Shown here: positions 1 through 8,058 of the stretch, piece after piece
Layout of the letters: the number at the start of each line of letters is the position of its first letter
How positions within the stretch are numbered: position 1 is the first letter of the stretch
DNA from: Mariniphaga sp.
GTDB lineage: Bacteria > Bacteroidota > Bacteroidia > Bacteroidales > Prolixibacteraceae
Direction of reading: 5' to 3'
NCBI GenBank assembly: GCA_010906965.1
Contig: JAAFHB010000019.1
Location: 1-39,524, forward strand
Length of the DNA stretch: 39,524 nt
The notes under the pieces: generated by a model
Seen by the model: only the letters and a program-made list of their open reading frames with translations
Told to the model about the DNA's origin: nothing
The model's database searches: none
Program-made: the position numbers and the translations under genes

Positions 1-49
1 GTGGTGTGTCTGTTAAAGACGAAATCAGGATTAAAAAATGGAGTGTTTT

Positions 50-91
50 CAGCATAAAAAAACCGGACGATGATCCGGTTTTTTTATGCTG
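50..91. terminator. Perfect inverted repeat, bidirectional intrinsic terminator after cas2
   Basis: Two perfectly complementary 18-nt arms (50-67 and 74-91) are separated by a 6-nt loop. Each arm carries a run of A or T outside a CCGGA core, so the RNA from either strand ends in a GC stem followed by a U tract. It lies 12 bp past the cas2 stop codon and should end the leftward cas transcript. It could equally stop a rightward transcript entering from outside the window. Positions 1-49 hold nothing recognisable and no CRISPR repeat. Confidence 0.85.
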
Positions 92-102
92 TCGAGTGAC
101 TA

Positions 103-447
<345 letters not shown>

Positions 448-459
448 TTAGGTGAGCGT

Positions 460-1374
460 TTAATTCATCTCAGGGTATTCAATCTTTCGCAATTCGCCCA
501 GGAAGCATTTGGCAAGTGACGCAGTTGTCTGTTGAGCGGCCAGCATCAGCGGGCTTCGCCGGTCATTGATTGTCACATCCAATACTGGTATCTGCAATAG
601 TTTGGCTTTATGTTCTTTGGTTAACTCTTCTGGCATTTCGGGGCCATCGAGAATTTCAAGAACCAACCGGTCAACATAGGGACGGTAAGGTTCCATGACA
701 TCATCGGCAAGGCAATAGGCATTGTACCGGTTGTGGTGGTGAATCCCAAGTGTTGGTAACATTCCCGAAGCAACAAGTGATCGCGCAACAGTTGCACGTA
801 AAATTGCATAGCCGTAGTTGAGTAGGTTGTTCGGGGCGAAACCGTCGGGGTCGCGCCTGAAATCGAGCGATGTATCGAAGAGTTCACCCCAGTAGTATGC
901 CGCTGCCCGACCCTCATGGTTCTCGGTATCACCACTCTTCACCTGATCGGCCCAGTATTTCATATTTTCAGTTTTTCGCCCTTCCTGGTTTAGTACCGCT
1001 GCCTGATTCAAAATTTTCTGTCGGACTGTTTGCTGCCACAACTGTTTGCGCAATGGTTCTGAAGCGTTAATCTGATGCGTAAACCTTTCACATTGCGTGG
1101 TGTTCCCTTCCAAAGGCAGTAGCAATCCTGTGGGCATATGACGGTGGTCGCAGGTGAGTACTGCGACATTATTTTCCACCAGGGCACTCATCAGTTGGTG
1201 GGTGATGGTGATTTGCGGGTTTTCGAGCACCACAAAACCAATGTCCTCAATCGGAATGGTGATTGTACGATCTTTTTCGGGTAAAGCGGAAGTTTCCGGC
1301 AGGTTGATCACCAACTGCTCATCCTTAAAACGGAGATAAGCCGGGTTTCCAAAGAAAAGGGTGCGTTTGATCAT
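460..1374 (-). CDS. cas1: CRISPR-associated integrase Cas1 (type II)
   Basis: Cas1 is the metal-dependent integrase that, with Cas2, inserts new spacers at the leader end of the array. The 304-residue length fits the type II subfamily. The start MIKRTLFFGNPAYL and the N-terminal beta domain are typical. The metal ligands are present: E154 in HEGRAAAYYWGELF, a histidine in LGIHHHNRYNAY (H212-214), and E228 in DDVMEPYRPYVDRL. All catalytic residues are intact, so the adaptation module looks functional. The gene lies 24 bp upstream of cas2. It is separated from cas9 by a DUF6261-like gene and about 450 bp of repeat-containing DNA, which is unusual because cas9 and cas1 are normally adjacent in type II-C loci. 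Confidence 0.97.
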   Translation of the reverse strand: MIKRTLFFGNPAYLRFKDEQLVINLPETSALPEKDRTITIPIEDIGFVVLENPQITITHQLMSALVENNVAVLTCDHRHMPTGLLLPLEGNTTQCERFTHQINASEPLRKQLWQQTVRQKILNQAAVLNQEGRKTENMKYWADQVKSGDTENHEGRAAAYYWGELFDTSLDFRRDPDGFAPNNLLNYGYAILRATVARSLVASGMLPTLGIHHHNRYNAYCLADDVMEPYRPYVDRLVLEILDGPEMPEELTKEHKAKLLQIPVLDVTINDRRSPLMLAAQQTTASLAKCFLGELRKIEYPEMN

Positions 1375-1493
1375 GGATGTTAGTTTTTAATTTGGCATAA
1401 ACCCAATAATTTCCCTCGGGGAAATTTAAGAATCTGTTTAATTTGGTCTTCTGATCCAGTAAGGGATCAAATGTGGGTAGAACATCGGTTATT

Positions 1494-1534
1494 ATGCAAG
1501 GGTCCGCCCCGGACAGGGACGGAATATTTTGCAT
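1494..1534. repeat. REP-like palindromic element
   Basis: Outer arms ATGCAA (1494-1499) and TTGCAT (1529-1534) flank a GC-rich inner hairpin, GTCCG/CGGAC with a CCC loop (1502-1514), followed by GGGACGGAATATT. Bacteroidota genomes often carry dispersed elements with a GTCCC...GGGAC core next to AATATT, and this looks like one. Its sequence differs from the REP units near 28 kb, so it would belong to another family. Only one copy is seen in the window. Confidence 0.4.
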
Positions 1535-1781
1535 CAGTTCACATTTTGCACTTCGATGATTGAAATGGTTCTTTGTGAATCTGATACCGATCCTTGCGAA
1601 CTTTGTGGTGAATTTTTTAACACAAGGAACACAAAGGTTGCACAAAGAAAACGGTTTTTAAATCAGGAGGGGATGAATACCTTATTATCCTGAACCCAAC
1701 CTATTAAGGTTTAAAAATGGAATAAGGTTTTTTCCTTTCCATCCGGGGTTAAAATGTTTCTTCGTGAAACGCATTGTAAGA

Positions 1782-1808
1782 GAGGGTTTCACACTGCGTA
1801 AAACCCTC
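1782..1808 (-). terminator. Hairpin just downstream of the DUF6261-like gene
   Basis: GAGGGTTT (1782-1789) pairs perfectly with AAACCCTC (1801-1808) around an 11-nt loop, 13 bp after the stop codon of the leftward gene. No clear U tract follows on the leftward transcript, so termination may be weak and some read-through into cas1 is possible. Confidence 0.45.
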
Positions 1809-1821
1809 ACTAGCCGGAATT

Positions 1822-2562
1822 TTATTTAATAACAGTCGCCTTTTCTGTTTCTGTCTCCGGTTCGGCAGCCCGTGTGTTCAGCAGTGTGATATACTGATCG
1901 ATCAGCGCGTTTAGTGCATTGATCAATTTTTCATAAGCTGCACTTGGATTTAGTACCGAATTAGCATCGATGAATTTCCGCAACTCGTAATAGGCGAGCA
2001 CAGTCTCTTCACGTTTTGACTTCAGCGTGTCGGGATTTGCAGCGCCGTACTCCTCTGTCCGTTCGAGATATTTCTGTTCGAATAGCTGGTTTGCAGCTTT
2101 TAATTCGGCAACCCATGCAGTAAGTCCAAGCAATGTAATGGCAGCTGTCAGCTCAGGTTTAGTTTCCCAATCTTTGACGATGGCATCGATTGTTCCCGAT
2201 TCAGATGGCAGATTCATTTTGGCAACCCCTTTGCCATAAAGATTTAAACTCGCTAGCAGAAGGTTGGCAGCCTTAACAGTAGCACTGTCAAAGTGGTAGC
2301 AATAACTTTCGATCATACCACTTATCCCATTAATAGCCTTGTCGCGGCGTTCGTCGTCCAATACCAACTCCTGCGTAAGCGGACTTGACTGTTCCAGTTT
2401 GAAGAGCTGTGACGTTTCGTCTAATTTGATTTTAAAGGCAACGTGTTGCGGTTCGATATTCAAAACAACCGGATCGTTTGCATTTACCAAACCATAAAAA
2501 TCGGCTCCGAATCTCAAAAACTCTACATTTCGTAATGTTCTTAGATCAATTGCATTTATCAT
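1822..2562 (-). CDS. DUF6261-like protein of unknown function, inserted between cas9 and cas1
   Basis: The 246-residue protein starts MINAIDLRTLRNVEFLRFG and resembles the Bacteroidota family I know as DUF6261; no function is established for it. It has no signal peptide and no membrane segment. It appears almost entirely helical, with a long mixed-charge helix around residues 150-185 (AELKAANQLFEQKYLERTEE) and an acidic, Glu/Thr-rich tail (residues 230-246). No nuclease, polymerase or nucleotide-binding motif is visible. It is on the cas strand, but gaps of 376 bp to cas9 and 447 bp to cas1 argue for its own transcript. Three tandem 41-bp repeats lie upstream of its start, and the leader is very A-rich. 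It could be a passenger carried by a repeat-associated element, or an accessory of the CRISPR locus; the sequence does not decide. Family assignment is moderately confident. Confidence 0.7.
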   Translation of the reverse strand: MINAIDLRTLRNVEFLRFGADFYGLVNANDPVVLNIEPQHVAFKIKLDETSQLFKLEQSSPLTQELVLDDERRDKAINGISGMIESYCYHFDSATVKAANLLLASLNLYGKGVAKMNLPSESGTIDAIVKDWETKPELTAAITLLGLTAWVAELKAANQLFEQKYLERTEEYGAANPDTLKSKREETVLAYYELRKFIDANSVLNPSAAYEKLINALNALIDQYITLLNTRAAEPETETEKATVIK

Positions 2563-2566
2563 GTTA

Positions 2567-2600
2567 AATTTTTTTTAATGTGGAATAATTTTTTTTAATG
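2567..2600 (-). repeat. Duplicated A-rich leader segment upstream of the DUF6261-like gene
   Basis: A 14-nt block, AATTTTTTTTAATG on the plus strand, occurs at 2567-2580 and again at 2587-2600, 20 nt apart. On the coding strand this puts two runs of eight A directly before the ATG at 2562. Bacteroidota favour A-rich ribosome-loading leaders, so the block may set translation efficiency, or mark a small duplication. Confidence 0.6.
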
Positions 2601-2699
2601 ACCAGGTGACTGCACTCATTAAATGAGGAAAACTACAACGCGTCGGTTTGGTTCCTTAAGACGTAACCGGGTCATTTCTTTTTATATTTTATCTTCCGG

Positions 2700-2822
2700 T
2701 GTTCCGGAAACGTTCCTGCCCTTGGCGCGGAGCTTGCCGATGTTCCGGAAACGTTCCTGCCCTTGGCGCGGAGCTTTCCGGCGTTCCGGAATCCTTCCTG
2801 CCGTCAGCGCGGAGCTTTCCGG
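2700..2822 (-). repeat. Three tandem copies of a GC-rich 41-bp unit with complementary ends
   Basis: Units lie at 2700-2740, 2741-2781 and 2782-2822. The first two are identical except for three or four bases near the right end; the third has about six further changes (for example CCGTCAGCGC for CCCTTGGCGC). Read leftward, each well-kept unit starts CCGGAAAG and ends GTTTCCGGAACA, so its ends can pair as a 7-bp stem around CTCCGCGCC; the junctions between units can pair as well. As 41 is not a multiple of 3, successive copies fall in different reading frames, which argues against a protein repeat. The block is far richer in G and C than its flanks and lies about 140 bp upstream of the DUF6261-like start, on the side of cas9. 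Confidence 0.85.
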
Positions 2823-2938
2823 AAAAAATGGAAGCAGATCTGCCAATGGCAGTCTATCATCGGATGCACCCGAAAACGTCCAGCCAATAACCGGAGGCTT
2901 TCGGGAAGCAGAAGCCGGGGCTCCACTTAAAATTGTAC

Positions 2939-5900
2939 TTAGGTAAGTGATTCTTCAACTTTTAAAGTTTTATTTAGAATAGGTTTATTATTTATGGATG
3001 TTATTTGGCCTATACGGTTTACCTGGAGTTTTTCGCAAGTTTCTTTAATGGATACCCCTTCTATTCCTTCGAGCTTATTTAACTGACTAAATTCAAACTT
3101 GTCAACAATTGATGAAGAAATGTTATTGGGAATTGCATATAACCGACTGCCAGTGAAACTTACTATTTTATAAACTCGGTTTACTTGATCTAATGACAGA
3201 TTTGCAAAATCAATGTGAAATTTGGAGTTCGTATCGTCCTTTGGATGAATGTAAACCAAGTCATTAGGCGAAAGGTAAAAAGCTAATTGTTCACCTTTAT
3301 CATTCGTTTCTGGTACTGGTTTAAGTCCTTGTTTTTGGCGTTCGATCACAATATTTAAAGGGATGCTTTCGTAGCTACGCTTTCCTTCGCTGTTTTGATA
3401 GATTGCAAAGAACAGATTAGTTCCCTTTGCCGCCTCCACGTATTTTTGGCCTTTATTACCGGTTGTGCCTACATTGAATTTATTTCCTTTAGGTTCAAAA
3501 GTCCGGACTTTATAGATGGGTTGGTGGAATTTACCATCATTAAGCTGGACGATATTCTTATTCATTTCGTCTAGTCCATCGGGTGAGAAGGCCAGTTCTG
3601 GATGCTCAATAACCTTCCCATCTTTAGTTTCATTGTATTTCTCGAGATGATTAAGCATGATTTTTTGGCTGGCCGTATCGGTAATGCTTTTGATAAAATT
3701 GGTATTATACGCTTCGTTTATTGAAGACCTGGAAGCGACCATCTCTTTTTCGAAATAGTATATTTCAACTTTTGAGATACTATTTCCATCCCATTTGTCT
3801 TCTAATTCTTTGAAAAATTTCCGGAGCTTTGTCTTATCAAAGCCTTGTTTTACAAGTGTCTTTATTTGATTTTTCAATGATTTATCGACCATCATTTCCC
3901 ATTGGTCGAGTGCCGCAGAGAGTTGCACTGTTTTTTTGAAACGTAATTGCACCAACCCAGCAACCGTCTCTTTGTGCATCGGTTTACGGATCGCCCAATG
4001 GTCACCAGTTTTCTGCTTTGTGAATACTTTTTTCAAACTTCCATCGTCCTGCGTTTCCCATCTCTGATACCAGTTGCTGGTCTTATTAATAACTCGGATA
4101 TTTTGTTTAAAACTGACGATAGTCGTTGAAAGGGTGTGACGTGCATCCTGCGTAAACGTATCCCATGGTTTATAAAACGACCATTTATAATTTCCATTTT
4201 CATCTGGTTTCGTTTTAAAACATAGTTTTTGCTTTAAATCGTAACGGGATTCTTTTGAAGTTGATTTAGCCGACTCATTATTCAAATAATTGATATGACT
4301 TCTGGAGGCACACGCTATAACCAATGCATCCATTGCATGATGGCGGTGGTCGATCCGTTTTTTAGTAAATCCCTTTTGCAGTTCAAGTGGTATCTCCGTT
4401 TGAAAAACTCTTTTCCCATCTTTGTTTGTCCAATGTCCAAAATTATTGCTTTTGGTGAGATCGTTTAATCTTTCAAAACGAGGGGTAATTAGCTCATTCC
4501 AAACATCGTTTAGTCCCCAATCTTGCTTTAATGTTGAGGTGATACTTCCGTTGCAGGCTGCAATATTTTTCGATGTGGTTTCAACTTCGCCCTCTTCGCG
4601 GACAATGTTTGACAAGAGATTTTTGATCAGTTTGCTGATATACTTTGTATCGTTCAATTGTCGGTTGATGAAATCATCGGGAATATCTTCCATGAGTAAT
4701 TTCTTCATTTTGCTTCTGTTTTTTGCAAAACGGTTTTTTACAAAATCTTCGTAAGCGTCGAGGGTGAAAAGCGTTACCTTTTTACCAAAATCTAATTCGA
4801 TGATCTTACCATGTTGTTCTTTGATATAAGCGTAAGCGGTTTTGTTGTCTTTATCCTTGTTCACTACCGACTCGCAGATGACTTTATTGCTTAACGAATC
4901 GTCGAAATAGCGTGATTGTGGTATAATGTGCTCAATCTCATAACTTGAAGTAAAGAGTTTCCCAAGTGGGATAATTTCTCCGGTATAGGGTGAACGGTAT
5001 TGTTGGTCGAGCCAAAGCTTATACCTTGTTAATTCTGATGAAGTCGGTTGAGCATTTTTACTGATTTTTAGTATTTCGTCAGGGATATCGGCAACAGCAC
5101 TTAAAACACCCTCTTCATATAATTTTAGAATTTCTTGCTGACTTGGCGAATATGGACGGACATTTTGAACGGTGTTATCGTTCTTTAATTCTGCGAGCAA
5201 TGCCTTAATCCGCAGGTTCGTGTTTTCATTTTCTGTTACAACAGATGTGAGTCGTTTCCGTTGATCGGCAGTATTTTTCATTTCGCGCCCTAACTCAATA
5301 TGAATTTCATCGAAGAAATCTTTTTCTCCGTTGCCAAATTGTTTCCAGATATCGGTAACAACCCTAAGTGTTTCTGTTACGACTTGTTCTACAATAGGAT
5401 TTCGAAGAGAATGTTGCTTAAATGTATCGTTTAAGTAGTGTTCAATATCGATTGGTACCTCCCATTTAACAACTTCACCCTCTTCGGAGTGTCTGCCATA
5501 CACAGCATAACATGCCTGATAAGTATTTAGGGCGGTTAATGGATTACGGCAATCGATAAAGCTTTTTAATACTTGCTTTGGAATATCATCATCAGCGATG
5601 TTGGCAATTCTATTTTTTTCATAATCAATCGAATCGAGACGCTCTACGATTGCTGAAATGCGTTTTTTAGTATCAATTGAAATGGCTTCATCCGACCAAT
5701 ATTTTCCTCTGCGCATCAGCGGCAATAACTTTTTAATTGCTTTTGCGGAATAGGCGCCGTACTCCTTCTTAAACGGGGTAAATTTTTTGAAGTTCTCTAT
5801 AAATTCCTTTGGCAGGCTGCGCTTACCGGCAAAAGTTGTCAGTGCTTTTTCTATCTCTATCTTATCATCTATCGAGCTTAGAATATGCCAAAGTTGCTCT

Positions 5901-7552
5901 TCGATATCCTTAGTTAAAAACTCTGGTGCGATATCCGATGTTTTTAATTTTGTAAGCATCTGTGACCTTGTTTCGTTCGCCGGATAAGTTTTATCTTCTA
6001 CATAATTCCACCGGTAGAGTTCTACATTCTTCTTCAAATTAAACGCAGGATATTTCAGGAAAGCTTTCTGATCTATTTCTTTGCGGTCATTTAGAAAATC
6101 GAATAAGGCAACCCAATCTTCCTCTGATTTTAGAAATTCAGAGGTAACATTGATATCGGTATTAAGCCGACCATCGATGTATTTTTCACGCTGATAGATT
6201 GTCAGGTTTTGCAGGAATTGCCAAAGCCGAAATTCCTGAAATAATGGGTGCGACCTTGCAATACATTTTAATGCATCATTTTGCAATATCCCTTCCTTAT
6301 CAAGGTACGACCGCGATTCGTAGCGGCACTCGCTGATTTCCGATTTCTTGCTTTTTAAAGGACGCTGATAAAAAATAATGTCATTAATAAAGAGATGGGT
6401 AAAGTCTTTCTGGCTATATGTATTCCGATGATCCTGATTGTTTCGGTAAAGTTCTTCAAGACAAGCCGTATAATTTTTCTTGTCTTGTAATTCGGAGTGA
6501 AAGGTTTGTTGTTTATCGAGAATGAGCTTCAACTCTTCGCGATAGAATCTCCGTTCGATGGTACGAACGAGCTTCCCTTTAATTTTTTGACCCGGAGATT
6601 GGAGCAAAGTATCATAGATATAGGTTCCTACCGTATGATTAGTCCGCTCAATTTCTGCTTCAGTTTTCTTTTTAACCAATGTCCAGTCATCAGCACCTGG
6701 TGACCTGAATGAGCGTTTTTCTTTTCCCTCTTTATCTGTTTTGATACTTCCGTCATCGTTGAGATCCGTAGTGACAATGAATTCTTTAATCTTTCCAACC
6801 CAATCAAGCGGTGTCCGGCTTGTGCGTCTGTAAATCCATCCATTTTCCAAAACAACATTATACCAGATTTCTTCCTTACTTTTCCTGTCACCGCTATCTA
6901 AAACTTCAACGACCTTTAGCGTATGAAATTCAACAAGTTTATTCTTGCTATCGTCTTCATCTTCACCGCGGAGTTGATAGTAACCGCGTTTTTGGTTAAA
7001 ATGAAGTAGCAACCATGCTAATTCTGCTTTTGCAATGGGATATGTCAACGCTTTTTTGCGGAGAAAATAAATTGTCCAGTCGTAAGGTATCTTTTTATTG
7101 TTTTCAAATAACTGGGGTTGTATTTTTTTAAAGTCCTCAATCATTTCATCGAATGAGTCTTTGAATAGGAATTCGTATTTCCCGGTCTCTGCATTAAGTT
7201 GATAGGCTATTTTAGGCTCGGCATGATTCAAAAACTGTCCGAAATGACAATCAAAGTCAATCTGGTCTGAGTAATGTTCTGGTAGAAATCCCAATTTGTA
7301 AAGGACTCTGTTCAATCTTTCCCTTCGTAATAAAAAACGTTCTCTTAATCTCCGAATCCCTCTGAAATTTGTTCTATCTGCCGTCTGTGAAACAGGATTT
7401 CCTTTTTCAAAATCGCCAATACTGGTTTGATCCATAGGAATTATCCTTGATCCTATACCAAGTATTTTTCCGGACTTTTCCTTAAAGTCTTGTTCGGTTA
7501 AGGCCCATCCGATACTGTTGGTTCCTAAGTCAAGTCCTAAAATTTTTTTCAT
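2939..7552 (-). CDS. cas9: CRISPR-associated endonuclease Cas9 (type II-C, 1537 aa)
   Basis: Cas9 is the RNA-guided effector that cuts target DNA with two nuclease domains. All catalytic residues are present: RuvC-I D8 (KKILGLDLGTNSIGWAL), RuvC-II E753 (IHIELGREM), the HNH pair E874-H875 (IEHIIPQSRYFDDS) with N898, and RuvC-III H1071/H1072 and D1075 (HHAMDALVIA). An arginine-rich bridge helix (FRGIRRLRERFLLRRERL) is near residues 64-81. After RuvC-III about 460 residues remain for the PAM-reading C-terminal region. At 1537 residues it is at the long end for type II-C, though large Cas9s are common in Bacteroidota. No cas4 or csn2 is seen, which with cas1-cas2 fits II-C. The only ATG that keeps RuvC-I is at 7552. 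A tracrRNA gene diverges from its 5' end. PAM preference cannot be read from sequence. Confidence 0.97.
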   Translation of the reverse strand: MKKILGLDLGTNSIGWALTEQDFKEKSGKILGIGSRIIPMDQTSIGDFEKGNPVSQTADRTNFRGIRRLRERFLLRRERLNRVLYKLGFLPEHYSDQIDFDCHFGQFLNHAEPKIAYQLNAETGKYEFLFKDSFDEMIEDFKKIQPQLFENNKKIPYDWTIYFLRKKALTYPIAKAELAWLLLHFNQKRGYYQLRGEDEDDSKNKLVEFHTLKVVEVLDSGDRKSKEEIWYNVVLENGWIYRRTSRTPLDWVGKIKEFIVTTDLNDDGSIKTDKEGKEKRSFRSPGADDWTLVKKKTEAEIERTNHTVGTYIYDTLLQSPGQKIKGKLVRTIERRFYREELKLILDKQQTFHSELQDKKNYTACLEELYRNNQDHRNTYSQKDFTHLFINDIIFYQRPLKSKKSEISECRYESRSYLDKEGILQNDALKCIARSHPLFQEFRLWQFLQNLTIYQREKYIDGRLNTDINVTSEFLKSEEDWVALFDFLNDRKEIDQKAFLKYPAFNLKKNVELYRWNYVEDKTYPANETRSQMLTKLKTSDIAPEFLTKDIEEQLWHILSSIDDKIEIEKALTTFAGKRSLPKEFIENFKKFTPFKKEYGAYSAKAIKKLLPLMRRGKYWSDEAISIDTKKRISAIVERLDSIDYEKNRIANIADDDIPKQVLKSFIDCRNPLTALNTYQACYAVYGRHSEEGEVVKWEVPIDIEHYLNDTFKQHSLRNPIVEQVVTETLRVVTDIWKQFGNGEKDFFDEIHIELGREMKNTADQRKRLTSVVTENENTNLRIKALLAELKNDNTVQNVRPYSPSQQEILKLYEEGVLSAVADIPDEILKISKNAQPTSSELTRYKLWLDQQYRSPYTGEIIPLGKLFTSSYEIEHIIPQSRYFDDSLSNKVICESVVNKDKDNKTAYAYIKEQHGKIIELDFGKKVTLFTLDAYEDFVKNRFAKNRSKMKKLLMEDIPDDFINRQLNDTKYISKLIKNLLSNIVREEGEVETTSKNIAACNGSITSTLKQDWGLNDVWNELITPRFERLNDLTKSNNFGHWTNKDGKRVFQTEIPLELQKGFTKKRIDHRHHAMDALVIACASRSHINYLNNESAKSTSKESRYDLKQKLCFKTKPDENGNYKWSFYKPWDTFTQDARHTLSTTIVSFKQNIRVINKTSNWYQRWETQDDGSLKKVFTKQKTGDHWAIRKPMHKETVAGLVQLRFKKTVQLSAALDQWEMMVDKSLKNQIKTLVKQGFDKTKLRKFFKELEDKWDGNSISKVEIYYFEKEMVASRSSINEAYNTNFIKSITDTASQKIMLNHLEKYNETKDGKVIEHPELAFSPDGLDEMNKNIVQLNDGKFHQPIYKVRTFEPKGNKFNVGTTGNKGQKYVEAAKGTNLFFAIYQNSEGKRSYESIPLNIVIERQKQGLKPVPETNDKGEQLAFYLSPNDLVYIHPKDDTNSKFHIDFANLSLDQVNRVYKIVSFTGSRLYAIPNNISSSIVDKFEFSQLNKLEGIEGVSIKETCEKLQVNRIGQITSINNKPILNKTLKVEESLT

Positions 7553-7557
7553 GCTAT

Positions 7558-7587
7558 TTTGTGTTTCGATAATAATTACTAATTTAG
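7558..7587 (+). promoter_or_regulatory. Candidate tracrRNA promoter
   Basis: TTTG (7558-7561) and TAATTTAG (7580-7587) are spaced by 18 nt, close to the Bacteroidota -33 TTTG / -7 TAnnTTTG pattern with one mismatch in the -7 box. The implied start, about 7592-7595, falls exactly at the beginning of the anti-repeat. The element overlaps the short leader of the divergent cas9 gene, so the two transcripts may interfere with each other. Confidence 0.5.
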
Positions 7588-7591
7588 CCGT

Positions 7592-7677
7592 ACAATTTGA
7601 AGCAAATCACAATAAGGATTATTCCGTTGTGAAAACATTTAAGCCACCCTCGTCTTACAATACGGGGGTATTTTTTT
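7592..7677 (+). ncRNA. tracrRNA of the type II-C locus
   Basis: This RNA pairs with CRISPR repeats to form the guide loaded into Cas9. Its anti-repeat (about 7593-7613, CAATTTGAAGCAAATCACAA) is the complement of a sequence starting TTGTGATTTGCTTCAAATTG, which is the form of 5' repeat end found in Bacteroides-type II-C arrays (GTTGTGATTTGC...). Next comes a nexus-like segment with a GGATTATTCC hairpin and GTTGTGAAAACA (7616-7640). Last is a terminator: ACCCTCGT (7646-7653) pairs with ACGGGGGT (7662-7669), followed by seven T (7671-7677). The predicted length is about 86 nt. It is divergent from cas9. Start and processing sites are inferred. Confidence 0.85.
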
Positions 7678-8008
7678 GCCATGTCCTGCAAAAAACGCCC
7701 AACTCCAAGCCGTACGACATAAGATCATCATTTGAAAAACAGTTGGTCTTGCATTTTAAACAATCATTATTTGTGGTATTCATGGTCGTGATGTGGTATT
7801 GGTTAGGCAATTAATGGCAAAATTCAAGTTGCGTGTAAAGGCACTCTAAAGTTGTAAAATATATTTGTTATTTGCCAAATAAATAGTGGAAAATATATGT
7901 TGGTCGACTTAAAAAGTTTATGGTGAGAATAGAAAACAAAGAAGGAGGTGCTTTTGGCAATATTAGCTATCTGTTTTGTGCATGCTTACCAAACATCATA
8001 AAAACGTA
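7678..8008. other. Intergenic stretch between tracrRNA and the gldN terminator
   Basis: I see no gene, CRISPR repeat or clear promoter in these 331 bp. Short plus-strand frames cross it but have no ribosome site or family resemblance. The stretch divides the CRISPR locus from the type IX secretion operon. Confidence 0.5.
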
Positions 8009-8040
8009 GCGCCGCATTCCGTTGGTACGGGATGCGGCGC
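8009..8040 (-). terminator. Terminator of the porP-gldKLMN operon
   Basis: GCGCCGCATTCC (8009-8020) pairs with GGGATGCGGCGC (8029-8040) over 12 bp with one G-T pair and an 8-nt loop. On the leftward transcript it is followed by TACGTTTTTATG. It lies 18 bp after the gldN stop codon and is a convincing intrinsic terminator. Confidence 0.85.
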
Positions 8041-8058
8041 AATGTCGTATTGTTTTGT

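Larger units (their letters stand above)
1375..1821. other. 447-bp gap between the DUF6261-like gene and cas1, rich in hairpins
   Basis: I find no convincing gene here. The stretch holds a possible REP-type hairpin (1494-1534), a short direct-repeat patch around 1615-1650 where ACACAA/GCACAA motifs recur, a GTTTC/GAAAC hairpin with a 5-nt loop (1756-1770) and a hairpin just past the DUF6261-like stop (1782-1808). A leftward reading frame crosses part of the region but resembles no protein family and overlaps the start of cas1, so I treat it as non-coding. The density of small palindromes fits DNA that has received insertions. Confidence 0.55.

Noticed and set aside
1325-1645. Leftward 106-codon frame in the gap before cas1
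   Set aside because: It overlaps the start of cas1, crosses a REP-like hairpin and resembles no protein family; likely non-coding spacer.
2623-2946. Plus-strand frames translating the 41-bp repeats (including 2699-2890)
   Set aside because: The translated repeat changes frame with each 41-bp unit, there is no ribosome site or family resemblance, and the 3' end runs into cas9 on the other strand.
7616-7640. GTTGTGAAAAC segment as a leftover CRISPR repeat
   Set aside because: It matches the conserved nexus part of II-C tracrRNAs rather than a repeat, and there is no second copy at spacer distance.
7518-7814. Plus-strand 98-codon frame opposite the cas9 start
   Set aside because: It covers the tracrRNA and its terminator; the composition is that of random low-complexity translation, so the RNA explanation is better.
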